From: Straminergon stramineum
Taxonomy: Eukaryota > Streptophyta > Bryopsida > Hypnales > Calliergonaceae
Length of the DNA: 64,000 nt
Direction: 5' to 3'
Assembly: GCA_963920665.1 (NCBI GenBank)
Contig: OY987269.1
Span: 21,392,501 to 21,456,500, forward strand
The translations under genes and the position numbers were made by a program. The notes beneath the pieces are model-generated. The model made no database searches. It was not told where the DNA came from and saw only the letters and a list, made by a program, of their open reading frames with translations. Below, piece after piece: positions 51,161 to 63,114 of the stretch (the first letter of the stretch is position 1; every line of letters begins with the position of its first letter).

Positions 51161-53480
51161 GACTAGCCTCCCATGTGGAGCAACGATCCCAAAATTGACT
51201 AAATTTCGCTCAGTTGCTACTTAATTTCTTCATGCCCTCATTGTTAAATTCAAAAAAATCTTCCAAAAATGAACATTTGACTAATTTGTCTGAACCTACT
51301 GTAGGATCATTGATGTGCAGAGGTTATATAACGTTTGTACACATCAAATGATTTTCATTTCTGAAAACTACTGTAGTGAGTGGCAGTGACTCCCTACCTG
51401 CATTTTTTTTCTTCTTTCATTCAGATCCCCTTTTGACACCATGAAGTTATAGCATTGACACGTGTTGTATGGAGAGGCAAAGAGCCTTTGTGCAAGTGAG
51501 ATTTCTATTCCTAACTTATTCATGAAAAAAATATTCATTGAAGACAAAAAGAATTCGTTTCAGAGAGAAAAAGTTTTAATGTCGGTCCAGTACAAAACGA
51601 ATGTGCTTTTGTCCCAATGTTCCGCTACTGTTCATGGACGCTTGAGTGGGAGGACGGTAAGTTAAATCCTCCATTCAAACTGGGCCCCTCAGGGGCAGAT
51701 TTATCTTGGGGAAAACGCAGGAATTTTTTTATTTTTTGGACACATTTTTTTTTTGCAAATTCAGAATTGCAAACATATTTGCAATCAGAGACCCCAAATT
51801 AGCTAAGAGAGATATGGAACATACTCTAGACACGGCTCAAAATAGGGAACATTTTTTACTTTTATCCCCGGATAATCCACCAAATTATCCTATGGGGGCT
51901 AGTTTGAATAGAGGACTTAACGTCTTGCGCTTGAGTGCATTTAACTCCTTAATGCTTGTAGCCTTGTGTCCTTTTTTTTAATATTTTAATATTTTAGCTT
52001 ATGAGGAACAGTGGAAGCACCCAAATCCATCAATATAAGCAATTCAACATTGTTGGAGGCACCTTTTGCTAGAAAAATATTTTTGTAGCATTAGTGATTG
52101 AAAATCATGAATTTCCCAAAAAAATAAATAGAATTTTTGGATATGGCATGTATTTTTTATGAATTTTCAAAGTGGCAGTTCTCTTAACCATTGAAAACTT
52201 CACATAGGTAGACTTGAAATCAAAAACTAACAAAATCAACAATAAGCAAGGGGACAATTCAATGACACTATAGAAAGGGGACAATTGAATGAAAGGTTAA
52301 GGACATTTCCAAAGGACTCTACTATACTTGAATCGGAATAGGGATGCTTTTGGGTGTTTCTACCTTATCTTCATAAAAAATAGTGTGTCATGTGCCATTG
52401 CCTTAATCAAAATAACAGTAAAGGTAATTTCTAGAAGATTTTTTTGTAGTGATTAGTTTCATAGATGACACAAATTGCACCCTCACTAATAGGATAAATT
52501 AGAATAGTTCAATGGATTTATTTTTATTATTTAACAAGAAAGACAAGCACAATTAGCACATTGCATCAAGCGCAAATAGACAAACAACCAAGGGAGGACC
52601 AAAGAAGGACAAATTGACCAACCAACATACAATGCTAACCAACCTTAATAGTGGGTTTATTGTGACTTATACAAATTTGTTAGATTGTAATTTCTTAGAG
52701 AATTAGGGTTTGTTGGGGTTCACATTATATTTGTCCTAGAAGCCTTTCAGTAGGGTTGAGAGTTTTTTCTTTTCCACACTAAGTAAGAGAAGTAAAAACC
52801 TAAATCCTATTTTAATCCATGAATTTTGTTTTTTATAACCTCTTCTCAGACCTCTTGAAATACAATTGGGGGCTTTGATACCCAATATGGAAGCCAAAAC
52901 TTTTAAAATTTATTATCCATGACAAATAATTGATTCTTTTAATAATTACTTGACGTAATAAAAATTTAGAGCAAATATTGTATCAACCATCATTTGGCAT
53001 GAAGCTTTCCTAAAACTAAAGGATTAATGCCACTTTATATTAGTGTTCGGGTTGGATGGAAGGGTGGCCACATTTGTATGAGTTTGGTCCGTCAATTTGG
53101 TCCCAATTCAATGCTTCTACCCCAATTAATGTGAAGCAATGAGGCCCACTTCTAAGGCCCAATTTACAATCACATGCTCTTAAATTTTTTTAATGCTCAA
53201 TTTCAAAAAATTTAAAACACAAACCTTTTCCTTTTTCTTCCTATTTTTTTTCTATTTCAAAAATAAAAAAAGAATTTTTTATTTTACTTTTTGAGAACCT
53301 TTTCTTTTTTCTTCCCATCTTTTCTATTTCTTGTACTTTTCTAAAGCGCATTATATGCAATTTGACTACATTTATTATTATATATATGTTTGGTTATTCG
53401 TTAGTACCAGTGAAGGAAAACAAATAAAAAAGGTACGGACTATCTGACAGTAAGAAGTTGCCTGGACATTGTGAATAACA
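51161..53480. other. AT-rich intergenic DNA, no gene recognised
   Basis: Short frames around 51460-51980 have no recognisable domain. The block ends where composition becomes base-balanced upstream of the metal ATPase gene. Confidence 0.4.
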
Positions 53481-54092
53481 TATTTTAAGCCTGTACGTCG
53501 TCGTACAACTGCATATTTCATGGGTCTGTACAGTACATGGCGGACGTGGTCTCTTGCTGTTGCAGGGGCTTGTACCCAACCCGGTGGAGATGCTGAAAGA
53601 TTCGTCGTTAACCCCAAGAGGTTCACGCTACGTCCATTCAGTTGCCAACACCACTTGCCATGTGCCCGCCATAGCCATGCGAGTTTTTCGCAAGCAAACG
53701 AGACCAGAGCTCCCGGAAGCTCTGATTCTCCACTGGTCCACGTCGCGCTTCGTTTAAGCACGCCATACTCCCATTATTGATCCATTACATACCGACGCCC
53801 TCTCTAGCAAGCGATGGAGTAGGGAAAGGCTTTGTTTGCTGGCTGAGTGGCTGCTCCACTCCGTAACGGAGCGAGGATCTTGTTGATACCATGAGTGAGA
53901 ACCGGTGAAGAAGACGGGATCATTGTAACGGATTAGTAGTAGTAGGGGTACTGTGGGGTGGATTAATTGAAGGCGCGTAGGGGATTGATCATTGTTTGCT
54001 AACGGTTTGGAATGCGTGTTGCCGTGCGGAGGGGGTAGTTGACGTGCCTTTGGTGGAAGCGTACGGTGGAGGGAGACAGGGAGTGTGGAGTT
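53481..54092 (+). promoter_or_regulatory. Upstream region and probable 5' UTR of the metal ATPase
   Basis: A switch to base-balanced sequence about 600 bp before the first ATG suggests promoter and 5' UTR. Two short upstream ORFs precede the main start, at 53892-53909 (5 codons plus stop) and 54012-54038 (8 codons plus stop). They would lie in the leader if transcription starts far enough upstream. An in-frame stop at 54036-54038 makes the ATG at 54093 the first available in its frame. Confidence 0.45.
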
Positions 54093-57000
54093 ATGGAGTC
54101 GTCGGAGGCCTTGGCCAGTAGTGCGGGGGAGCTTCCGTTGTCTGTGTGTGCGGTGCGTAATTTTCGTTTCTTGATTTTGAGTTCTTCAATTGCAGCCGTG
54201 TTGTTGATTTGGCGTTGGCAAGAACGTTAGAAATTAATTCGCATGGCAAGAATCCAAGCAGTTTTTTTTCTTCTTCTTCTGTAGTTTCGTTGCGTGCTTT
54301 GTGGAGATGTGCGTAGAGTAGGTGGTTACGAGAATATCCCGGCTCAATCGTCGGCAGTTGTTTGGATGATGAATGACCTATTGTTTGTCATGAGATCGGT
54401 GATCGTTGCTCTGCACTCTCTGGGAAAGATGCCTTTAGAATCCTGTATTGCCTCGTGCCTGGCGACAATTGTAGCCGGTGCTCATGAGTTTTACAGGAAA
54501 ACAGAGTATTCTTGTTCTCACATTTTTTCAATTTCAATTTCAATTATGTGCATTTTTTCGATTCTGTTTAACAGACTTTGTCCTTAACCTGTAAATGCAC
54601 ATACAAAGAAAATCTGTTAGAAAGCGTTCAAGTTATTTCTGAACTAAGAATCGGAGAACAAGTATTCCGTTTATTCCGTTGTCAGCAACTGTGGGGCTCA
54701 TGAGCTTTCCGCTGCTCAAATATTTCATGACCAATACTGTTGACCGGAAGCTTGCGTTGTCTTTCCTAATTGCCTGATTCAACTAGGAATTTTTGTAACA
54801 CTACTTCTTTGAAAATTGATTGCATTCGATGTTGGAGGGACGTTGTTGCAGAACCACTTTCTTTTCGTGCTCTGCATCAAATTCTTTCGTCCATCTGTTC
54901 CTTTCAGTTTCTTTTTGTAGTTCCTAGATGTAGCTCATCTCATAGTCGATAAGTCTTGTTCGTCTGATGTTTCGTCATTTATCCACTGCACTGCTTTGCA
55001 GCAAATTGAAGGGTTTACATACGTGGAAGTCCTGTAGATAGTTTTTTCATTGTTTGGATGGGGCTGAAAGGTTCCGTCTGCTGATTTATGAATTGATGTG
55101 GTGTTGAAGGATACTGAAAGGGTTTTGACTAGCTTGTGTATGATTTAGAGTTGAACTATTCATTCTAAGAGATTGTTTGATGCTTTTACTGAATTCTTCT
55201 GTGGATCAATAGCAGAAGCACAGCGAGGGCCAGCATTTTATGGTACTTGAGAGCGGGCGGCTTGCATACGTTTCATTGCCGCAAGAATACGCAGCCTCCA
55301 CCGAAAATGAGGACCTGTGTTTTACGGATCACAGGCCAGAGGATGATACAACCGATATGTGCTGCCCTCAGGAGTCGGGACACGTACACGCTCACGTGCA
55401 CCATGGCGATATTATTGAGGACATTCTGCTGGAACAGGTTTTTAACTCTGTCTGATATCATGCTCTGTATCAAGTCGTGTATTGCACTGATGAAGTATGT
55501 TGGCAAGTTCATAGCCACCTTGAGTTGTTCAGACTTTCATGTTACTTCAACAGCCTAGTAGGTACTTGATTTGTCACTATAGAGTGCCATATTTACTTTG
55601 TCGTGATTCATAGCTTTACGTTCGCATGTCCACCTGTGGGCGAGCCACACAGGTTTGACTACCGTTGGTTTCGATTTCATTGTATTTCACTGAATGCCCA
55701 TGAATCTCTGGGATTTTCTAACACGTCTTGTCTTCAAAAAGGACTGAGAATACATCTGTATTGTCTCATCAGACAAGGAATTATTTTTCGTTCTTTGTCC
55801 TTATCAAACATTCTTGCCGCTTCTGATGCCTACTGATTCTGAATCGATTCTTCTTCCCAACCGCTGAGAACGATGCCATCTTGTCTTTTCCCTGGAGAAT
55901 TGGAAAAAGGAATCACTGGAATCCATTTCAGCAGACTTTTAGGTATCATTTATCAAATGTGTCGAGTGCTGATATCTGAAAAGTTGTATATGCAGTGTAT
56001 GGAGGAGTCGGGTTGTGCACTACCGGTACTCCGCGAGCTGTCAGGGTTATGTCAGACCGTGTTGCCTCTGGTAGACATAGATCATAAGCATGGAGAAGGC
56101 TGTGGACACTCTCAGATATCCCACGGAGATCATTTTGATTGGCTTTTACCTCTAAACGACGGTTCTTTCTTGCTGAGTCATCCACTAGTGCAAAATGGAC
56201 TTTCAAGCTTTATTGAGCACGGTCGATTAATTAATCGGGGCAAAACTTTGGCTAAGTTAAACCTTCGGCCCAAGCTTGTGGACCTTTTCAGCTATGAGAG
56301 TCCTAAACAAAAGGGTTACGTGAACCTTCCACAGTTTGATGAAGATTCGGATGTCCATAAAGGACATGGTTTTAATATTGCAAGAGAGCAACCGGATGAT
56401 GATTGTACGATCATGCCTTCCGCAAGTGTAGGGCGAAATGTTGTTCAGGGAGGGATGGTGAAGGTGGATATTCCTGAGAATTTCGTTCCTGTATTATGTA
56501 AGACGACGCTTGATGTCATGGGAATATGTTGTCCGAGTGAAGTTCCGTTAATCAAGAAACTGCTGGACCCTCTACCCGGTGTTGAGGACGTTTTTGTGAA
56601 CGTGACTGCCAAGACTGTACTTGTTACGCACGATCAATTATTGGTCTCTGACGTTCAACTAGGTGCTCATTCCAACCTTATGCCTTCTCCTGCAGCTCAC
56701 AGCACCCACGATTTTTTTCACTGTATCCGAGATTCAGTTGTTACTTGAATTTTGCACATTTTTCAACCATACTGCATTTGTAGTTATCGATTTTCTTTTC
56801 TACTTATGCAGTGAAAGTTTTGAATGGAGCACATTTGGACGCAAGTATACATCAACGCGGAGAGTTGAAAGCTGGTCGCAGCTGGCCAAGTCCTTGGTGC
56901 CTTGGCTCTGGTATTCTGGTAGTGATTGCCTTCTTCCATTACATTTACGAACCAATGAAGTGGGTGGCTGTGGGGGCTGTTGCTGTTGGGGTGCCACCGT

Positions 57001-60000
57001 TAATCTTGAAAGCAATTTCCGCACTGAGAAAGTGTGTTCTCGATATCAACATACTCATGCTTATTGCCGGTGAGTTTTTCGACCTTATCGCGGTGTCAAA
57101 TCAGATTCTTCCGGGTCATATGGCTCATTTTCTGGTGTTATTGTATCGTTGTGCAGTTTTTTGGTAATTAAGAAGAGCAGCAGCTGCACCACATTCTGCT
57201 TTTTCTTATATTGGAAGATGCTCCTTATGTGCTCGAGTTCAATCAATGTGATAACTGCCTTGTTATGATATGTGCTAGTCTGTTATGTACTCAGCTGTAT
57301 ATCTGGAGTGAGTGCCTGGTGATCCAAGTGATGTCTCGTGGTGTGCAGCGAGTGGAGCTATTGGGCTGGGAGATTACTTGGAGGCTGGCACCATTGTCTT
57401 TCTGTTTGCACTCGCAGAATGGTTAGAATCGAGATCCACTGACAAGGTGAGAAAATGCACTCATTTTTTGGTCATAGAGCTGGTGGTATCTTTTACTTGC
57501 ATCACGCTGAACTTCAGTCTACACATCTTTCTTTTGGCAGCCACATGCTATAGTAAATAATGCTGGTGCTCTTGTGGTCCAATATTGGGTTGGTTTATCT
57601 TCTTTGCTTGTACAATTGCCGAGTATGCATTCACGGAGCTTTTGTTTAGGGCGTCGTAATACTAATTGTTTATTGGACCCTCCGAGTACTTATTCTGATT
57701 GAACCTCAGCAAACTGTTTATTGAAACCTTGCTATGCAGGCTCGTTCTGCGATAGCGGCTGTAGTCGATCGTGCACCACTGAGTGCCACACTTGTGGACG
57801 GTGGAATGCGAGTGCGAGTGGAGGAAGTTAAGGTGGGAACATTACTTTCGGTAAAGACCGGAGATACAATTCCAATAGACGGAGAAGTTGTATCAGGCCG
57901 AGGTTTTGTAGACGAAAGTAGCTTGACTGGTGAGTCAATTCCAGTGGAGAAAGAGCTGGGAGCCATAGTATGGGCTGGAACAATCAACGTGTCAGGTATG
58001 ATCTAGAGGCGTTTCCTAAGAATGTTTCACACATTTTCAAATTTTCCAGTCTTGTTCTGGATGTGTGTACTAATTGAATCGGATTAATGTATTAGTATTT
58101 GTCATCTTCGTATTGGCTTTCCTTTTCTCATTGGAAACTGCAGACAGTTTGATTCTCAGCAGAGAATGCAATACTTTTAAAAAAAAATTGGTGGTAAGTT
58201 TATACGATTCTTTTGATGATGCGATTTGACAGTGCATGTTCAGTGGCAGTCACAAATGTCAGCCTGATCCAAAGACATTGGATTGTTGTAGGGTATGTGA
58301 CAATGAAAACTACAGCTCTGTCAGTTGACTCTGCTGTGGCGAGAATGGTGAGACTGGTTGAAGAGGCACAGAATCAGCGCTCCAAGACTGAAATGCTGGT
58401 TGAGAAAATTGCGAAATATTATACGCCTGGTATTGTTCCTTCCAGATTGTTCGATTGTGAAAAGTAACAATTATGATCGTATTTTTTGAGCTTCTCCCCA
58501 ATGTGTAGTTTCGTGATTAAACTTATTTACCATCTCTTTTGCAAATTCATCATCGGTGTTTTGTAGTTTTTTGGCTAAATGATTAGCAATAACATTGTAT
58601 GTGCTTGGTCCTTGTAGCTGTCGTTATTGCAGCTATTATCATTGGAGTTGTTCCCTGGGCGGCTGGAGTGCACAACCCTAAGCATTGGGTTTATCTTGCT
58701 CTCGTTCTTCTTGTAGTGGCATGCCCGTGTGCCTTGGTTATATCCACCCCTGTGGTTGTCACATGCGGAATTGCCCAGGCTGCGCGTTTGGGGTTACTTG
58801 TGAAAGGTGGCAACTATTTGGAGGTACTTGGCAGACTGAAGGTGGTGGCCTTGGACAAGACTGGCACTTTATCTGAAGGGCAGTTTTGTGTGTCCGGCTT
58901 GCTCTCTATCGATGGCATCTCCACGCTGCAGCAGGTTTTGTACTGGTATGATTTGTCGATTGCTGAACGTATCCTTAAGCTAATTTCCACAAGGGAGTTT
59001 TAAGATTATACCATAATGGTAACGTAACGGAGTTTAGCATTTAAGAGGTGGTAATGGCTCAATTGAGATGGTAAACACCGTTTCATTCCTTCCATGGTAA
59101 ACTCTTAAAACTCCCTTATGTTCACGTGAAGGAAAAAGTTTTCACAGGATTTTGGCATCAGATTTGGCTGTTGCATGTTGTATAATTCTGAGCATTAGAT
59201 TTACTATTAGTCGGAATTTCTCTTCAAATATTCCATATATGTTTCCCAAGTGGCCGCATGAAAATCCTCTTCTGCGTTTTTTTCCCTCCGCAGGGTAACG
59301 AGTGTTGAAAACAAAGCGAGTCATCCATTGGCATCAGCCCTTGTTAGCTATGCACGCCTTAACGGGGTGGAACCATCAGAAGATGTTAACGATTTTGAGG
59401 TCATTGCGGGAGAAGGAGTCTCAGCTATAGTCGATGGTCATAATGTTCAGATAGGAAATGCACGCATGGCAACTCGATTTGGGTGGGATACAGGTATTGT
59501 GATCCACATATATATCTCTGCCTTAAGCTTCGTTGTGATCTAACGCCAATGATATATCTTGCAGGATATCTCATTGTGCTTATCGTAGGGGTATGCTGTC
59601 TACATGCAGATGTGTAGTATATAAACGAGTTTTCTTGACTCCACTGTACCGTAAGGGGGATAAGTGCATGGGAATATTTGAGGCACTTCTGTTGGTCCGT
59701 TCTATCGTGCCTTCTATGTTTCAATCACATGAAACACTAGGTAGACCTAGCTTGTTGCATCCGTTTCCTTTCTTCGCGCACTAGGGTCCTTCTGAATTTC
59801 ATCTGGTTGATGATTCACTTGGTACCTCTGTCTGTGTTTTTACAGAGCTGTAATATTGTCCTTTCCTGAGTTGGTTGCTGATATTTTGCAGCTGCCGTAG
59901 CTGAGACACTATCAAATTGGAGCAGCACTGGAGCAACGGTTGGTTGGATAGGTCTCGACGGAATGGCTATTGGGATCTTCGCTGTTGGTGACCAGGTTCG

Positions 60001-63000
60001 TCCAGAAGCAGCCGAAGCGGTCAGAGAGTTGAAGGTATTTTTTCTACCTAGTCGGTTACCACCTGCTAAAAGAACAGGTCAGCCGTGGATACTACTTAAT
60101 AAAGATAGCAACGACTGTCGGATTGGCTATATGTTATTCTTCGCTTGTTTATACCCGTCCATGAAGTTGACTGCCTTACCTTGGCGGTTTTGTTCAGCTG
60201 ACTTAGATACCGCTGATAATTTGATACGGCTGATAGTCACACTTAATGCAGCCGTACCGGGATCGGGTACCTACTATTTGTCTGACAGTATGGATGTAGT
60301 CTTCCTGTCTTAGCAAAATCAACGAATTTGCATCCATAATCTTTTCCACTTCTCATTGTACATGGATTTAAATGAGTTCTGATATATCCCTGCGTCGATA
60401 GAAGATCAGCGAAGGGTCTAGTTTGTTATCGAAGATACATTTAAGTAGCACATTTCATATTAATGATGCAAATACGCTTCTTTAAGAGTTTGGTCAAATC
60501 CAACTTTTTTCCAAGCACGAACTGAGATGCTATTGTTGGTAATCTTGTATTTCATGACAGAATCTTGCGATTCGGGTTGCAATGCTCACTGGCGATAGCA
60601 GTACAGCTGCCGGCCATGTACGCGACGAGGTAGGCAGTATATTTCATGCAAGTAGTTACGGAAAAAAGTGCTGATAATGGCGGAGACTATTTCGCGTGAT
60701 GTTGAAACATATTCCGCCCACCTCTTTTGTCTAGGTCTTTGCGGCATGTCATATTGTTTTAAAGTCTTGCTTTTGAGGGTCGTGAGACAAGAATTGTCTT
60801 CTTTTAGAGTAGCTGGTCTCATTATTTCTTTTCTGGTTCACACTGGATATTTCATCCATTGTAGACATCTTTCACATAGGGATCTTATGGTTGGTTGTTG
60901 TTGCATTTGTCACTTCAGATAGGTGAAATCGACGTATTTTCAGAATTGCTACCTGAGGACAAGGTTCGGATGGTTCAAGAACTTAAAGAGCATGGTATTA
61001 TTGCAATGGTGGGAGATGGCATCAATGATGCACCTGCTTTGGCGGCTGCAGATTTGGGAATTGCAATGGGAGTGGCTGGCTCAGCCGTTGCCATGGAAAC
61101 AGCTGACGTTGCTTTGATGACAAATGATCTTCGGAAGTTAGCATCGGCAGTGCGATTAGGAATAGATTGTCGATGGAAGATTGGGCAGAATGTCACGTTT
61201 AGTTTTGTCACGAAATTGCTCATAATCGGTCTCGCAGCAGGTGGATATGCTTCTCTGTGGGCGGCGGTAGTGGCTGACGTTGGAACTTGTCTGGCTGTCA
61301 TCTTCAACAGCATGCGTATCTTGAAGAAGTCCAAGAAGCATGGGGGGAATGGTAATATGTTTTACTTACTTCACAACCTTATTTTGCCTCTGTTTTATTG
61401 ACTGTTGAGACCAAGATTGTTCAAAGGACTATGTGATCTATAATTTATGTTTGGAATGCTGAATGTACCTAGTTTTGATTCCGTTGGTACCTGGCATAAT
61501 TATTCTTAAATTTACTGTAGTGGAGTAGTTTGGGATCGCGTTCAGACAAGTGCGGATAATAGACCGTCACATTGGTGGTATGGACATCTAATGCGGTCAC
61601 TTCCAGTTCACTGAACAGAGAATACCTCTTTATAAGTGCTACTGTGAACCTTCCTCTGTGGTGAAGGGACAATATGACTTTACATAACAGCCAGAAGCAT
61701 GTAGTATTGAGTCCTGTGCTTCCTCTGATGTTTTTCCCCTAATGTTGCAGATCAGTGCATTTCAAAAAAGTTAGACATGGAGTTAAAGGACTGTAATAGC
61801 AGTTGCTGTGAGGCTGGTGAGGGCGTCGAATGCTCCAAAAGTGCTATCATACAAGCCCCTGTGGCTGCCCAGAAACAACAACATCATCATCACCACCACA
61901 ATGGATTCCGAGTACGGATTCCGTGGTTACCTAAACATATTCATCATCATCACCACCAGGACAAGAAAGAGAAGTGTGAGGAGGATGCCTTGTGCTGCGC
62001 AGACAAGGAAGATCAACCTCCTTGTTGTTCCAGTGCCCGGTGTGAGACGAAGGTGCTTACTTCCAGAGGGAAAGGGCACAGGCATGGAAACAGTGTTGGA
62101 GGCTTTGACAAGACCAAGGGTGGAAGAAAGAGTTCTGATGTCTGCGAGAGTAATTGCTGTAGTGATGTTCCAGCAGTCTCGATTGCTCAGCCTAAGCTTC
62201 CAGGTTGTGGATCTTCAAGAAATTGCTGTTTGCCAGAAGATGAATTAGTTCAGGAAGCAGAGCTCTTGCACAAGTCGCGGATTGCAGAAGCAGGTGCCCG
62301 GTGTTGCTCGAAGGGAAGTTGCAATGACCTTGCTTCACTTGCTGTTGATGATGCGATTCTCAAGAATGGCTCTGACTGCTCTTCCCAAGGCAGTTGCAAT
62401 CAACCTAAAGCCAGTGGCCCGTTGACCTCGATTTCAACAGGATGCTGTGCAAAAACGAACTCAACTCCAAAACAGCACTGTCATGAAATCCGCAAGGAGA
62501 GTCTCTTGAATAGTGCAGAGCCTGTCGTATATTCGGACCAATCCAACAGTGTCAAGAAGGAGCCAGCTTCTGGATGTTGTTCCAAAGGAAGCTGCAAGGC
62601 GCCTCCTAACAAGAAGCCTCCCTCTCCTGCAATAGAGGTGAGGGCGGATCCAGATTCAAGTGCCTCTAATGGTCCCAGCGCCGCAAAGACAGGATGTTGC
62701 GCGAGTGGGAGCTGCAAGTCGCCTCTTGACAAGAAGCCTCTTTCTCCTGCAATAGAGGTGAGGGCGGATCCAGATTCAAGTGCCTCTAATGGTCCCAGCG
62801 CCGCAAAGACAGGATGCTGTGCGAGCGGGAGCTGCAAGGCGCCTCTTGACAAGAAGGACCCCTCTACAGAAATTTGGGAGGATTCAAATTTATGCGGTTC
62901 CAGCACCGTGAAGCCAGTAGGTGGTTGTGATGCAGGTGATTGCTGCAAGTCATCTGAGTTTGATGCAGAAACTTTACGCGGAAATTGGACTGTTGCAGAC

Positions 63001-63114
63001 TCGTCTGCAGCAAGCGAGGACCCATCAAAAGCGGTATCAACCTCAACCGACTCCTGCTGTGTCGATCCATCCAGGTGTAAATCTTGCGTTGTAACAATTG
63101 CCAGAGAAGTTTGA
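54093..63114 (+). CDS. HMA: Zn/Cd-transporting P1B-type ATPase, HMA2/HMA4-like (13 exons, about 1412 aa)
   Basis: Exons: 54093-54152, 55213-55437, 55996-56662, 56812-57069, 57349-57446, 57740-57995, 58292-58429, 58618-58945, 59294-59493, 59892-60034, 60561-60629, 60919-61351, 61751-63114. All introns are GT-AG and the frame is continuous. It should pump Zn/Cd out of the cytosol using ATP. A Cys/His-rich N-terminal extension (1-264) has CGH at 131-133 and HGDH at 138-141. It is followed by an HMA domain with GICCPSE, a TGES actuator loop (499-502), CPC in a membrane helix (603-605), phosphorylation site DKTGT (647), HP (687), TGD (801) and GDGIND (846). The last helix pair carries ADVGTC (Asp934), matching the P1B-2 Zn/Cd class. 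The 454-aa tail has 12 Cys-Cys pairs and two His runs. Arabidopsis HMA4 is about 1170 aa, so this is long. Exons 1-2 are the least certain part. Confidence 0.92.
58991..59117. mobile_element. 127-bp MITE-like inverted repeat in intron 8 of the ATPase gene
   Basis: The left end AAGGGAGTTTTAAGATT and the inverted right end (AAGGGAGTTTTAAGAGTTTA on the minus strand) are near-identical. The arms continue inward for nearly 50 bp with mismatches (AACGGAGTTTAGC against AACGGTGTTTACC). It lies wholly within intron 8 (58946-59293), away from both splice sites, so it should not change the protein. I could not define a target-site duplication. Confidence 0.7.
62572..62856 (+). repeat. In-frame 120-bp tandem repeat in the last ATPase exon
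   Basis: Two full 120-bp units (about 62572-62691 and 62692-62811) and the start of a third encode a 40-residue module opening with GCC-x-x-GSCK and containing AIEVRADPDSS. The stretch from about 62635 to 62696 is repeated base for base 120 bp later, pointing to recent unequal exchange or slippage. Each unit adds one Cys-Cys plus one Cys to the metal-binding tail. Confidence 0.92.

Noticed and set aside
53378..53780. Overlapping frames of 60-127 codons on both strands just upstream of the metal ATPase
   Set aside because: Three different frames are open over the same base-balanced stretch, which is what composition alone would give. None has an ATG start, splice sites and a recognisable domain together.
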